The position numbers were made by a program, and so were the translations under genes. The notes under the pieces were generated by a model that saw only the letters and a program-made list of their open reading frames with translations, was not told the DNA's origin and searched no databases. Below, piece after piece: positions 6,804 through 15,320 of a DNA stretch of 64,000 nt. Origin of the DNA: JADGHX01 sp037200125 (lineage in GTDB: Bacteria; Pseudomonadota; Gammaproteobacteria; Steroidobacterales; Steroidobacteraceae); the NCBI GenBank assembly GCA_037200125.1, contig JBBCGS010000001.1, positions 682,001-746,000 on the forward strand. Direction: 5' to 3'. Within the stretch, counting starts at the first letter, position 1, and each line of letters opens with the position of its first letter.

Positions 6804-9800
6804 GCTTTAATGAGGCTGCGGCGTCCCGCCACGGATGATCCCACGCCGATCATCGCAATCTCATGATCTGCTCCTGGCTTCAATGAGGCCGTGGCATCTG
6901 GCCACGGATCATCCGCCGGGACTGGCATCCCAGCAAGCGCCTACCAGCTTCAATGGGGTCGTGGCACGCCGCCACGGATCACGATATGAATCGACTCCCC
7001 TGAGCGTCTCATTAGAACCCTTCAATGAGGCCGTGGCTCATCGCCACGGATCACGACAAAGCGGCGCGCGGTATTCGCCTCGTCGTGTCGAGCTTCAATG
7101 AGGCCGTGGCTCATCGCCACGGATCACGCCACTTTCCGTGCAGCGTACCGTCGAAGATTGAGCCGCTTCAATGAGGCCGTGGCTCATCGCCACGGATCAC
7201 TGGTCGTGGTCGTGGTCGTGGTCGTGCTCTGCGGGGCGGGCAGGCCGCGCTTCAATGAGGCCGTGGCTCATCGCCACGGATCACGACGCTGCTGAGACTG
7301 TGCGCAGCCTGGGCATCGCCGCTTCAATGAGGCCGTGGCTCATCGCCACGGATCACACCAGCCGGCAATGACGGTCAGCTCATGGTGATCACGCTTCAAT
7401 GAGGCCGTGGCTCATCGCCACGGATCACCTTCACGCAGACGCAGGGCCGTATCACGTTTGCCTTGCTTCAATGAGGCCGTGGCTCATCGCCACGGATCAC
7501 GGGAGACCGAGGGTAAGAAGAAGGATGGCAAGAAGCGGCTTCAATGAGGCCGTGGCTCATCGCCACGGATCACAGCGCTGGTCTACGTTGTAGGCCCAGT
7601 CCAGCAGCTCGCTTCAATGAGGCCGTGGCTCATCGCCACGGATCACAGCGCACCTCGCGGGCATGCACGCACTCGATGCAATCAGCTTCAATGAGGCCGT
7701 GGCTCATCGCCACGGATCACGACACGTACTACACGCTCGTCAAAGGCGAGTTCGTGCTTCAATGAGGCCGTGGCTCATCGCCACGGATCACGCCATCACC
7801 GACCTGATCGCGGAGTACGGCAGCGATGCTTCAATGAGGCCGTGGCTCATCGCCACGGATCACGCGCGAGATTGGCCGGATCGAGGCGAAGCTGGCATCG
7901 CTTCAATGAGGCCGTGGCTCATCGCCACGGATCACCCCCTCCGCCGCCACCGCCGCCCCCAAGCGCGCCCGCTTCAATGAGGCCGTGGCTCATCGCCACG
8001 GATCACATCGAGTTCCTTGATGGGGCGGATGAAGTCCTGATCCAGCTTCAATGAGGCCGTGGCTCATCGCCACGGATCACCTCTTCCCTGCCGAGTCTCC
8101 GGTAGGACGGAAGGGCTTCAATGAGGCCGTGGCTCATCGCCACGGATCACTGCGTGAATGGCCGCCTACTACAACGAGAACGATCCGCTTCAATGAGGCC
8201 GTGGCTCATCGCCACGGATCACAAGACGACGCAGGGCGGCGCTCCTCGAGGAGGTGGCTTCAATGAGGCCGTGGCTCATCGCCACGGATCACCAAACCGC
8301 CCCTTTAACGGAGACGTCAAACTGTGTCGCTTCAATGAGGCCGTGGCTCATCGCCACGGATCACATAAGTCTGCGGTTCATAGCTGTGTAGGTAGTGCTC
8401 GTGCTTCAATGAGGCCGTGGCTCATCGCCACGGATCACGCGGCGGGCCGCCCCGGTCGGCCGGGAACACCAGCGCTTCAATGAGGCCGTGGCTCATCGCC
8501 ACGGATCACGAGTCGCGATACGCAAGAGTGGTATGTGCTCGACCAGCTTCAATGAGGCCGTGGCTCATCGCCACGGATCACCTGTGATTGCGGCGCCAAG
8601 TGTGAAGTGCAGTACGAGCTTCAATGAGGCCGTGGCTCATCGCCACGGATCACCGCATCCTGATGCGGTGAGGTTCTGACCTCAATCCGCTTCAATGAGG
8701 CCGTGGCTCATCGCCACGGATCACAACTCGTACCGAGGATGCCGGAGTCGGCACGAGTGGCTTCAATGAGGCCGTGGCTCATCGCCACGGATCACTTCTT
8801 CGGAGGTGCGGTCGTGAGCATCCTCCGCAGTGCTTCAATGAGGCCGTGGCTCATCGCCACGGATCACCTTCACTGCCAGCCGTGGCGTATCCCGAACCAT
8901 CGGCGGCTTCAATGAGGCCGTGGCTCATCGCCACGGATCACCCGAGCGATGCGCGAGGGAGGTGCTGTGATGCGCTCTGCTTCAATGAGGCCGTGGCTCA
9001 TCGCCACGGATCACTAAACGTCTGGGTTTTCGGCCGGCAGGCCCGTGCCGCTTCAATGAGGCCGTGGCTCATCGCCACGGATCACCGCTCACGGGACCTC
9101 AAACCTTGTTGCGGAGCTTCGGCTTCAATGAGGCCGTGGCTCATCGCCACGGATCACCCAGCTTCGGGCGTGGTCGCTACGCACTGAATGCCACGCTTCA
9201 ATGAGGCCGTGGCTCATCGCCACGGATCACCCCCCCGAGCCGGTCCGCTTCAGGAGCGTGCCCACACCGCTTCAATGAGGCCGTGGCTCATCGCCACGGA
9301 TCACCGATCGCGGCCGGCCGTCGCTACGTCGACGACCAAATGCTTCAATGAGGCCGTGGCTCATCGCCACGGATCACAGCTGCGCGATCGCCGTGCTGTT
9401 GAAAATGATCGCGCCGCTTCAATGAGGCCGTGGCTCATCGCCACGGATCACCGGCACGCGAATGTGGTCGTCCTTCTGGAAGACGTCGCTTCAATGAGGC
9501 CGTGGCTCATCGCCACGGATCACTCACGGCGCGCGCCCCGCGATGCTTTCGCGTCCCAACATGCTTCAATGAGGCCGTGGCTCATCGCCACGGATCACAA
9601 GGCGTAGCCCGTCGACAGCCCGGTGATCGATTTGCTTCAATGAGGCCGTGGCTCATCGCCACGGATCACACGCACTCCCCGACGGCTACTTCTCTGGCGG
9701 CTACATCGCTTCAATGAGGCCGTGGCTCATCGCCACGGATCACTCCGATCGGCGAGCGCGGACCGCAGGGCGAAAAGGGTGCTTCAATGAGGCCGTGGCT

Positions 9801-10179
9801 CATCGCCACGGATCACGGCACTTGTACCAGGTCCAATTCGCCGTCGTCTCGGCTTCAATGAGGCCGTGGCTCATCGCCACGGATCACTCCGGGCGCGTGG
9901 TGCTGCTCGGTTCGGCTGAGGCCGAGCTTCAATGAGGCCGTGGCTCATCGCCACGGATCACGCACCATCTTGCCGAGACGATCGAACGGCTCAAAAATGC
10001 TTCAATGAGGCCGTGGCTCATCGCCACGGATCACGAGTTTGGGCGGTCATCACGTCGACGCCCTGAGTGTGGCTTCAATGAGGCCGTGGCTCATCGCCAC
10101 GGATCACCTCGCGTTGGCCGAAAAAAACTCTAGTCCCGGTCCAGCTTCAATGAGGCCGTGGCTCATCGCCACGGATCAC
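6804..10179 (-). CRISPR. CRISPR array, 47 repeats of 36 bp, type I-G
   Basis: 47 repeats and 46 spacers, with a repeat-to-repeat step usually of 70-75 bases. On the + strand the repeat starts GCTTCAATGAGGCC and ends GCCACGGATCAC. The transcribed form is the minus strand, beginning GTGATCCGTGGC and ending CTCATTGAAGC, with a 7-bp hairpin CCGTGGC/GCCACGG and a 5-nt loop. Direction rests on two facts: the repeats at the left end (6804, 6877, 6947, and one base at 7019) are degenerate, as at trailer ends, and the right end abuts cas2 on the minus strand. Spacers are mostly 34-39 nt; one (7201-7248) is 48 nt. The last full repeat is 10144-10179. Confidence 0.97.
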
Positions 10180-10393
10180 GGCCACCCCCGCTGGCCGTTT
10201 CGGCGTGCCCAGTTGCACACCGATTTGCGAGCGGTCCGGCTTCCCGGCCACCCGCAGGGTCGTAGTCTATCCTCAAGCTTAAACATCTTGAGGAAATACC
10301 TGATTGTTAAAGAGCCATCTCCTGCGAGCGCTTCCCGGCGTCTGGCGAGCACCGGAGCGCTCGCGTCGTCCAGGCGAACTGGCGACTCCAAGC
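10180..10393 (-). promoter_or_regulatory. CRISPR leader
   Basis: The 214 bases between the newest repeat and the cas2 stop hold no gene. On the minus strand they contain TTTAACAATCAGG, a leader-like AT-rich stretch, and a 7-bp inverted repeat, CCTCAAG and CTTGAGG, at 10271-10277 and 10287-10293. New spacers should be inserted at 10179. Transcription of the array likely starts here. Confidence 0.7.
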
Positions 10394-10687
10394 TCACACA
10401 ATTACCGGCGTGCGTTCCACCGTGGAATATGTCTTCCCGAGACTGACCACGCGTGGTGCCACCTGGCTGGCCGGCCCAACGTCCATCAGCACCACGTGAT
10501 CGTCTGAATGGTGAATGATGCCGTCCAGCAGCGCAATGAGCTCGGCATGCCGCTGACGGGACAGTCGGCACTGGAATACCGAAAGCTGCAGCCATTCGCC
10601 AAAGCCTTCCATGACCCGGAAGACGCGGCGCCATCGCTTCGGGTTCGAGATGTCGTAGACCACGACGTAGAGATGCTCGTCGTGCAT
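10394..10687 (-). CDS. cas2: CRISPR-associated endonuclease Cas2
   Basis: 97-residue ferredoxin-like Cas2 that bridges two Cas1 dimers during spacer integration. The first strand and catalytic/structural Asp are visible in LYVVVYDISNPKRW (D12). The middle has WLQLSVFQCRLS and the end DHVVLMDVGP. The ATG at 10687 is chosen because an upstream in-frame start would add 15 residues from inside the cas4-cas1 end. It lies 4 bases after the cas4-cas1 stop, so the adaptation genes are co-translated. It reads directly into the leader. Confidence 0.95.
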   Translation of the reverse strand: MHDEHLYVVVYDISNPKRWRRVFRVMEGFGEWLQLSVFQCRLSRQRHAELIALLDGIIHHSDDHVVLMDVGPASQVAPRVVSLGKTYSTVERTPVIV

Positions 10688-10691
10688 GGGC

Positions 10692-12539
10692 CTACCGCGT
10701 GGTGAAATTTGGATACTCGGCCAGTTCGCCAAGCAGGTAGCGGCCCAGCAGCCGCGACTGCAGCTCGAGCAGCCGCCGGTAGCTCAATCGATAGCCGAAG
10801 ATCGGATGCGTCACCTCGTGGCTCATGCGCCGCTCAAACGTGCCGATGAATCGCTTACGCCCGTCGTCGGTGAGGGCAACGCTTCCCGCAGCGCTGATGA
10901 AGTCCGAAGGCCGCACTTCCCCGTTGTTGATCGCCTGAATGACACAGGAGTCGGCAATGAGGGGACGAAAAGGCTCCATCATGTCGAGCGCCAGGGCAGG
11001 GCGCCCATATCTCGGCTGATGATAGAAACCGCGATAGCAATCAAGTCCTACCGCGGTGAGCGCCACGCTCCACGTGCGCGTGAGCAGCGCGTACGCATAC
11101 GACAGCATGGCGTTGACCGGGTCCGTCGGCGGCCGGCGGTTTCGCGTAGTGAAGTCGAAGGCAAGCGTGTGCTCGTCTTCCCATTTACTCAACATCGCGG
11201 GAAACGCGCCGAAGTACCGGGCAGCGGCATTGCCTTCAGCGCCCAGTAGCTCCCCGAGATCCGCCGCGCGTTGGGCACGGCGCACGTCGTGTTGAAAGCC
11301 CTCGAGCAACTCGTCCGGCGCGGTGTCGGTTTTCCAGTTGCGCCTCAGCAGCGTTTTCTGATTCTGAATCTTCGCAATCACGAGCCCCTTTGCCAGTCGC
11401 AGGCAGGTGTGTGGATCGAAGCTCGCCCGATACTGCGCCGTGCGAACCTCGACGTTCTTGTGACCGGTACCGATCGTGTGCCCGAGAAACCATCCGCCGA
11501 ACGAATGCCACGAGACCGGAATCTCGCGAGACATCAATTCGTGTAGCGTCGGCGAGGTTACGTAGACTTGCCCCATGAGAGCGACCTGAGAAACGTCGAT
11601 CAGCCGCACGGTCTGGACGGGGCGATCCTCGATTGAGATCTCGAGCGTCTCGCCCTTCTTTGCGACCTTCGCCCCGCGCGCCTGTATGTAGAGAGGCAGC
11701 GCCGCGTCGCGCGGCACCGCCAGAGGTCGAGGCGGCGAATCCGGCTTGCGCAGATAGTTCACTTCGTCAGGCAGGCAGATGGAAGCGAGCGAGCAACGAG
11801 CGCATTTCGGGCTGTCTTCGAGTGGCGGCGGAATCTGTCCACCGACGGCGACAAGTCGCAGCCCGTCGATCGCCGCTCGCGCGAGTACTCGCAACTCTTC
11901 GTCGAAGGTGACGCGTACGCGCTCGCGGCTCTCCGCGAAGTACAGCACGCCCTCCTCGCAGACGTGGCCATGCTCTTCAAGGATGAGGCCCTGCACGCAG
12001 AGCTGAACGCGCTCGGGGTCGTAGGCGCCGCGCGGCGTGTGCGGGCGTTTGCCGCGTTTGTAGTCGACTGGTGTGACGCGGTTGCCGTCGCCTTCGACGA
12101 GATCCAGCCGGGCTATGAGGCCGAGGCGGGGTGAAGAAAGGGTAATTGACCGTGCGTGGATGCGATCGTTCGCACCGTCGTCTACAGTCTGCTCGCGTTT
12201 ATCGCTCTCGCCGCTGCTGTTTGCGACAGTACCTTCATCAGTACTCGCGCCGGCCTTTTGCTTTCGGCGCGCCGTCCGAGCCGAGCCCTTGCCGTTCTGC
12301 CCCTCGACCGGGGCAGTGCTCGAAGCCGGCGGCAAGTGGCCTGACGGGCGATCTACCCGCCTATGCGTGTGGCGGCCCTCCACGGTATCCGACGACTCCG
12401 CCCATTCGCCCTGCACCCATTCGAGGTATGCGAGGCGCGGGCAATATTGATACTCGTTGATCATGCGCGCTGGCAGCAGCGGCAGATCCCCGGGCAGAGG
12501 CGGGCATGGTAACGGCAGTTCCGATTGCGGCGAGTTCAA
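10692..12539 (-). CDS. cas4-cas1: Cas4-Cas1 fusion, CRISPR adaptation
   Basis: 615 residues. The N-terminal Cas4 nuclease trims prespacers and reads the PAM; the C-terminal Cas1 integrase inserts them. Cas4 shows C33 in EYQYCPRLAYLEW and the PD-DxK core with D145 and DYKRG at 159-163. C246, C249 and C255 form the iron-sulfur cluster with C33. Cas1 shows SWHSFGGWFLG, DPVNAMLSYAYALL and ALDMMEPFRPLIAD. The fusion is a hallmark of type I-G. Odd: residues about 64-125 are a low-complexity Ser/Arg/Lys/Gly insertion inside the Cas4 domain. The start is TTG at 12539, preceded by AGGGTG; an ATG at 12464 is the alternative but would lose the conserved LLPAR lead-in. Confidence 0.93.
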   Translation of the reverse strand: MNSPQSELPLPCPPLPGDLPLLPARMINEYQYCPRLAYLEWVQGEWAESSDTVEGRHTHRRVDRPSGHLPPASSTAPVEGQNGKGSARTARRKQKAGASTDEGTVANSSGESDKREQTVDDGANDRIHARSITLSSPRLGLIARLDLVEGDGNRVTPVDYKRGKRPHTPRGAYDPERVQLCVQGLILEEHGHVCEEGVLYFAESRERVRVTFDEELRVLARAAIDGLRLVAVGGQIPPPLEDSPKCARCSLASICLPDEVNYLRKPDSPPRPLAVPRDAALPLYIQARGAKVAKKGETLEISIEDRPVQTVRLIDVSQVALMGQVYVTSPTLHELMSREIPVSWHSFGGWFLGHTIGTGHKNVEVRTAQYRASFDPHTCLRLAKGLVIAKIQNQKTLLRRNWKTDTAPDELLEGFQHDVRRAQRAADLGELLGAEGNAAARYFGAFPAMLSKWEDEHTLAFDFTTRNRRPPTDPVNAMLSYAYALLTRTWSVALTAVGLDCYRGFYHQPRYGRPALALDMMEPFRPLIADSCVIQAINNGEVRPSDFISAAGSVALTDDGRKRFIGTFERRMSHEVTHPIFGYRLSYRRLLELQSRLLGRYLLGELAEYPNFTTR

Positions 12540-12810
12540 GGCGGCACACCCTGTGCGGCGCTGAGATGCCTGCAGACTACCGGCGTAGCTGGGCCGGAGA
12601 GGCGGAGCGCGTCCCAGAAATTCTGCGTGTCTGGGACTCTTGTGTGTGCGTGATCACAGTTATTTGTTCGAGGCCGGCACCTTCAAGTCGACGGGGGTGT
12701 CCGCGGTCTCTGTTCCAGCGGTGGCTCGTGGAGCATGAGGGTCCAGTTGGCGTGCAGGCGCATCGGCGGTGGCGCTGTACGAAAAGGTACGCGGGGTAAA
12801 AAGGCGCGTG

Positions 12811-12816
12811 TAATAT
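12811..12816 (+). promoter_or_regulatory. candidate -10 element of mntA-hepT
   Basis: TAATAT ends 7 bases before the mntA ATG, within an AT-rich TAATATAAC. If used, transcription would begin at or next to the ATG, giving a leaderless mRNA. No clear -35 box is seen. No Shine-Dalgarno sequence lies at the usual distance. Confidence 0.35.
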
Positions 12817-12823
12817 AACTTGC

Positions 12824-13243
12824 ATGACCCCTAACGATCGAAAACGGATCTTTGAATCGGTGAACGCTGTGCTGTCGTCGGCGTTGCCGACTGCGTGGGC
12901 GGTTTACGTCTACGGCAGTGTTGCGCGCGGAGATGAACGCCCGGATAGCGATCTGGATATCGCCGTTCTTTTGCCTCCCACGGTACAGATCTCGGACAAG
13001 TTGGGGCTGATGGCGGAGTTGTCGCGCACTACAGGCCGCGAGGTTGATGTGGTGAGCCTGCGCGATGCGGGTCTCGACCTCGTGCACGAGGTCTTGAAAG
13101 ACGGTCAACAGCTCACCGTGCGGCGGCCGGATGATGTGCTGGCGTGGGAGGCCGAGCGAATGACCGATTTCGCGTTGTACAACCCGCGCCGTGCAGACAT
13201 TGTGGCGATGTACATGCGCGGCCCGTTGCTGAAGGCGCGATGA
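12824..13243 (+). CDS. mntA: MntA-type antitoxin, minimal nucleotidyltransferase
   Basis: 139 residues. In known pairs MntA adds AMP groups to a tyrosine of HepT and neutralises it. The nucleotidyltransferase motif GSX10DXD is intact: GS at residues 31-32 and D43/D45 in SVARGDERPDSDLDIAVL. The C-terminal tail is a helix that ends in the hepT start. It overlaps hepT by 4 bases. It sits inside the cas locus on the opposite strand to every cas gene, divergent from cas4-cas1, so it looks like a later insertion or an addiction module guarding the locus. Confidence 0.9.
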   Translation: MTPNDRKRIFESVNAVLSSALPTAWAVYVYGSVARGDERPDSDLDIAVLLPPTVQISDKLGLMAELSRTTGREVDVVSLRDAGLDLVHEVLKDGQQLTVRRPDDVLAWEAERMTDFALYNPRRADIVAMYMRGPLLKAR

Positions 13244-13653
13244 GCACGGTTGCCAGAAAGATCGCGACTCTCGTCCGATGCATCGAGCGCGCGCGGGCCG
13301 AGCTTTCGCAGGCGGGGCAGGGGTTTGCCGCGGACTTCACTCGGCAGGATGCGGCGATACTCAACGTCACTCGCGCGTGCGAGGCTGCGATCGATCTCGC
13401 GAACATGGTGGTGCGTGCCAAGCGGTTGGGCGTGCCCGGTGACGCCAGAGAAGCCTTCGCACTCATCCAGCGAGGCAATCTCCTCGACGCAGACTTGAGT
13501 ACGCGACTGCAGAAGATGATCGGCTTCCGCAATATCGCCGTGCATCAGTATCAGGATCTAGACCTGCGTATTGTGGAGTCGGTGATTCGGAGCGGTGTCG
13601 ATGATCTCTTGCGCTTTGGGGAGATCGCGCGCGAGTTGCTTGGAGACGCGTAG
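13240..13653 (+). CDS. hepT: HepT-like toxin (HEPN RNase)
   Basis: 137 residues, all-helical HEPN fold. The RX4HXY catalytic motif is intact as RNIAVHQY (R97, H102, Y104). The Tyr is the residue modified by MntA in studied systems. HepT proteins cut tRNA or mRNA when free. The ATG at 13240 overlaps the mntA stop (ATGA). The pair is complete and looks functional. It converges on the csb3-like gene across a 525-base gap. Confidence 0.9.
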   Translation: MSTVARKIATLVRCIERARAELSQAGQGFAADFTRQDAAILNVTRACEAAIDLANMVVRAKRLGVPGDAREAFALIQRGNLLDADLSTRLQKMIGFRNIAVHQYQDLDLRIVESVIRSGVDDLLRFGEIARELLGDA

Positions 13654-14178
13654 CGCTTCGTGATGGGGTGGTGGCTGGAAGTTCGACCCCCAGGCAGACT
13701 GCCCGCAGTCTCGCCACACTGTGGCGAGACTTGACGCCGCAAGTTAGCCGGCTGCTCGTCTCTGTGTCGCGGATCTCATCATCGCTTGATCATTGGGGCC
13801 TCGGATCGGTCCGATGAGCGCTTCTCAACATGGCGGTTCAGGAACGCTGGTCTGTGCGATAGCTCGAAACGCCAGATCGAGTCGGATCTCTTCACCCGAT
13901 ATGTCTCCGTCGAGCGCTTGCCAGCTCGCTGCGAGCGTTCGCGCGTAGTGCATTCACGTCCTTGACGGTTTCAGCATCCGGCTCGGGAATCTTGTCTATG
14001 CCTAATGGCGCACCGCGCGCCATGCGACTCGCAGATCGACTACGCGCCGCGCGTCGTGCCCTGGCTGGCTCGCATCAGCGCTGAAGGTCGCACCATGCCT
14101 TCAATCCGGCGCCGGAACCTCTTCGTTCTCGATGGGGGCACTCTTAACGGGAACTCGACGTAAGCCGTCATAGCGTGG
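13654..14178. other. non-coding gap between hepT and the csb3-like gene
   Basis: 525 bases without a convincing gene. The one clear structure is a perfect 23-base palindrome at 13708-13730, GTCTCGCCACA then C then TGTGGCGAGAC, about 55 bases after hepT. As a hairpin it could terminate transcription from both sides; as duplex it could be a protein site. The rest shows no repeat, tRNA or coding signal that I can see. Confidence 0.5.
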
Positions 14179-15102
14179 TTACCACCAAGGTTCAGTGGGA
14201 GCGAACGAAAGCTTGCCTTTCGCTCCACTAGCGCGCGCGGCACGGAATGCTGCGAAAACTCCTCTCGCGCGAGCATCGTCAGAAGGGCGCGTGCCTGTCA
14301 CGAGCAAGCTTCGTACCGTGGCGTAACTGGCGGGCGTGCTCCACAACCCCCAATAAAAGAAGGTTCTTGTTCCTCGACGCTCGGAGCCGACCGTTACCGG
14401 ATTGCGTTGCCTAGGAACGACAGGAAGGCCTCCGAACGCGGCAGCGGCAAGCGCCTGGGCACCGAGTTCGGTTCGATAGGCCGCTTCTTTCGACGTCGGA
14501 TTGTTCAGACGAAGGGCATACAGTCGTTCATCCGACGGGTCGAGCCTGAGTGTCGGTTTCCTGTTGCCGAGATCGAATTTCTTACGTTCCTCGGGTGTGG
14601 GTTCAAACTCGAGTTTCCAAGATCGATGTAATGCTTCATGGAGCAGATCAGAGTGCTCTTCCATAAGAGCGAGAACATCCCTCATAGAAAGCACCAGATT
14701 CTGGTGTCCCGCGCCGTTTGCAGCACACAACGTGGACTCATGCGCTTCGTCACCAACGACGCAGCCCATTCCGGCTAGTTCGTCCAGCGTGAGATCGTCG
14801 TTCGACCTCGCAGTAGCTTCGATGAACTCCCGAGTGAGATCCGACGGCTTATCTAGCTTCGCAAAGTCGGTCTTCAGTCGCGCGTGAAGCGTTCTCAGCT
14901 CCCGACGAAGGGTCTCGTCAAGAAATTCGATGGATGGCACGCCGTCGAGCACGGCGCAGAAATCGTCCTCATCGAATGAAAGGCGCGGACAAGCGTTGAG
15001 GTTCTGCAGTGAGGCAGCATACAGAAGCCGAAAGAGGCCATAAGTGGCGAGAAACCCAAACAGATGGGAGCCGTCGAGCCCCGGCAGTTTCAAAGTGGGC
15101 AC
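14179..15102 (-). CDS. type I-G effector subunit, Csb3/Cas8u2-like
   Basis: 307 residues, last gene of the interference operon. The order cas7-like, cas5/6-like, cas3, this gene, and the motif GAGHQNLVLSMRDV (like the GSGHQ..L..RD motif of Csb3/Csx17 proteins), point to the small type I-G large-subunit counterpart. The N-terminus LPGLDGSHLFGFLATYGLFRLL also fits. The GTG start at 15102 is chosen because GGAGG lies 8 bases upstream; an earlier in-frame start would add about 69 residues that read out of frame through the real cas3 tail. Assignment to Csb3 rather than a short Csx17 is inference. Confidence 0.7.
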   Translation of the reverse strand: MPTLKLPGLDGSHLFGFLATYGLFRLLYAASLQNLNACPRLSFDEDDFCAVLDGVPSIEFLDETLRRELRTLHARLKTDFAKLDKPSDLTREFIEATARSNDDLTLDELAGMGCVVGDEAHESTLCAANGAGHQNLVLSMRDVLALMEEHSDLLHEALHRSWKLEFEPTPEERKKFDLGNRKPTLRLDPSDERLYALRLNNPTSKEAAYRTELGAQALAAAAFGGLPVVPRQRNPVTVGSERRGTRTFFYWGLWSTPASYATVRSLLVTGTRPSDDARARGVFAAFRAARASGAKGKLSFAPTEPWW

Positions 15103-15106
15103 TTCA

Positions 15107-15320
15107 TCATCCTCCAGTCTCGTCTTCGCTCGCGCGGTGATCAGCGAGCCGGAGGATCGCCTCCAGCCAACACAGTTCGAGCCAGCCGTACTTCGCGATG
15201 AGCGACCAGAAGCGGTCCGCCAGGGGGCTGTCCAGTTGGTGCAACCTATTTGCCGAGGTGGTGGGTTTGAAGGTGAAGGTTCCGAAGATTTCGCTCTTGT
15301 GCGCATCAACCGATACGTCC
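15107..15320 (-). pseudogene. cas3: out-of-frame C-terminal tail of cas3
   Basis: Reading one frame over from the cas3 stop gives about 70 protein-like residues, including DRFWSLIAKYGWLEL and ILRLADHRASEDE, ending 4 bases before the csb3-like start. The last motif is the conserved Asp helix that closes Cas3 HD nuclease domains. Removing one G from GGG at 15319-15321 joins this tail to cas3 as EPVDVSVDAHKSEIF. See the cas3 entry. Confidence 0.8.

Noticed and set aside
7201..7248. Tandem TGGTCG as an independent microsatellite
   Set aside because: It sits exactly between two perfect repeats, so it is part of a spacer.
6835..10446. Many short open frames with MRPWLIATDH or FNEAVAHRHGS motifs
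   Set aside because: They are the CRISPR repeat translated in different frames, not proteins.
13676..13700. tRNA-like GTTCGACCCC
   Set aside because: No cloverleaf or acceptor stem could be built around it.
14179..15309. Longer start for the csb3-like gene at 15309
   Set aside because: The extra 69 residues read out of frame through the real cas3 tail; GTG at 15102 has a good GGAGG.
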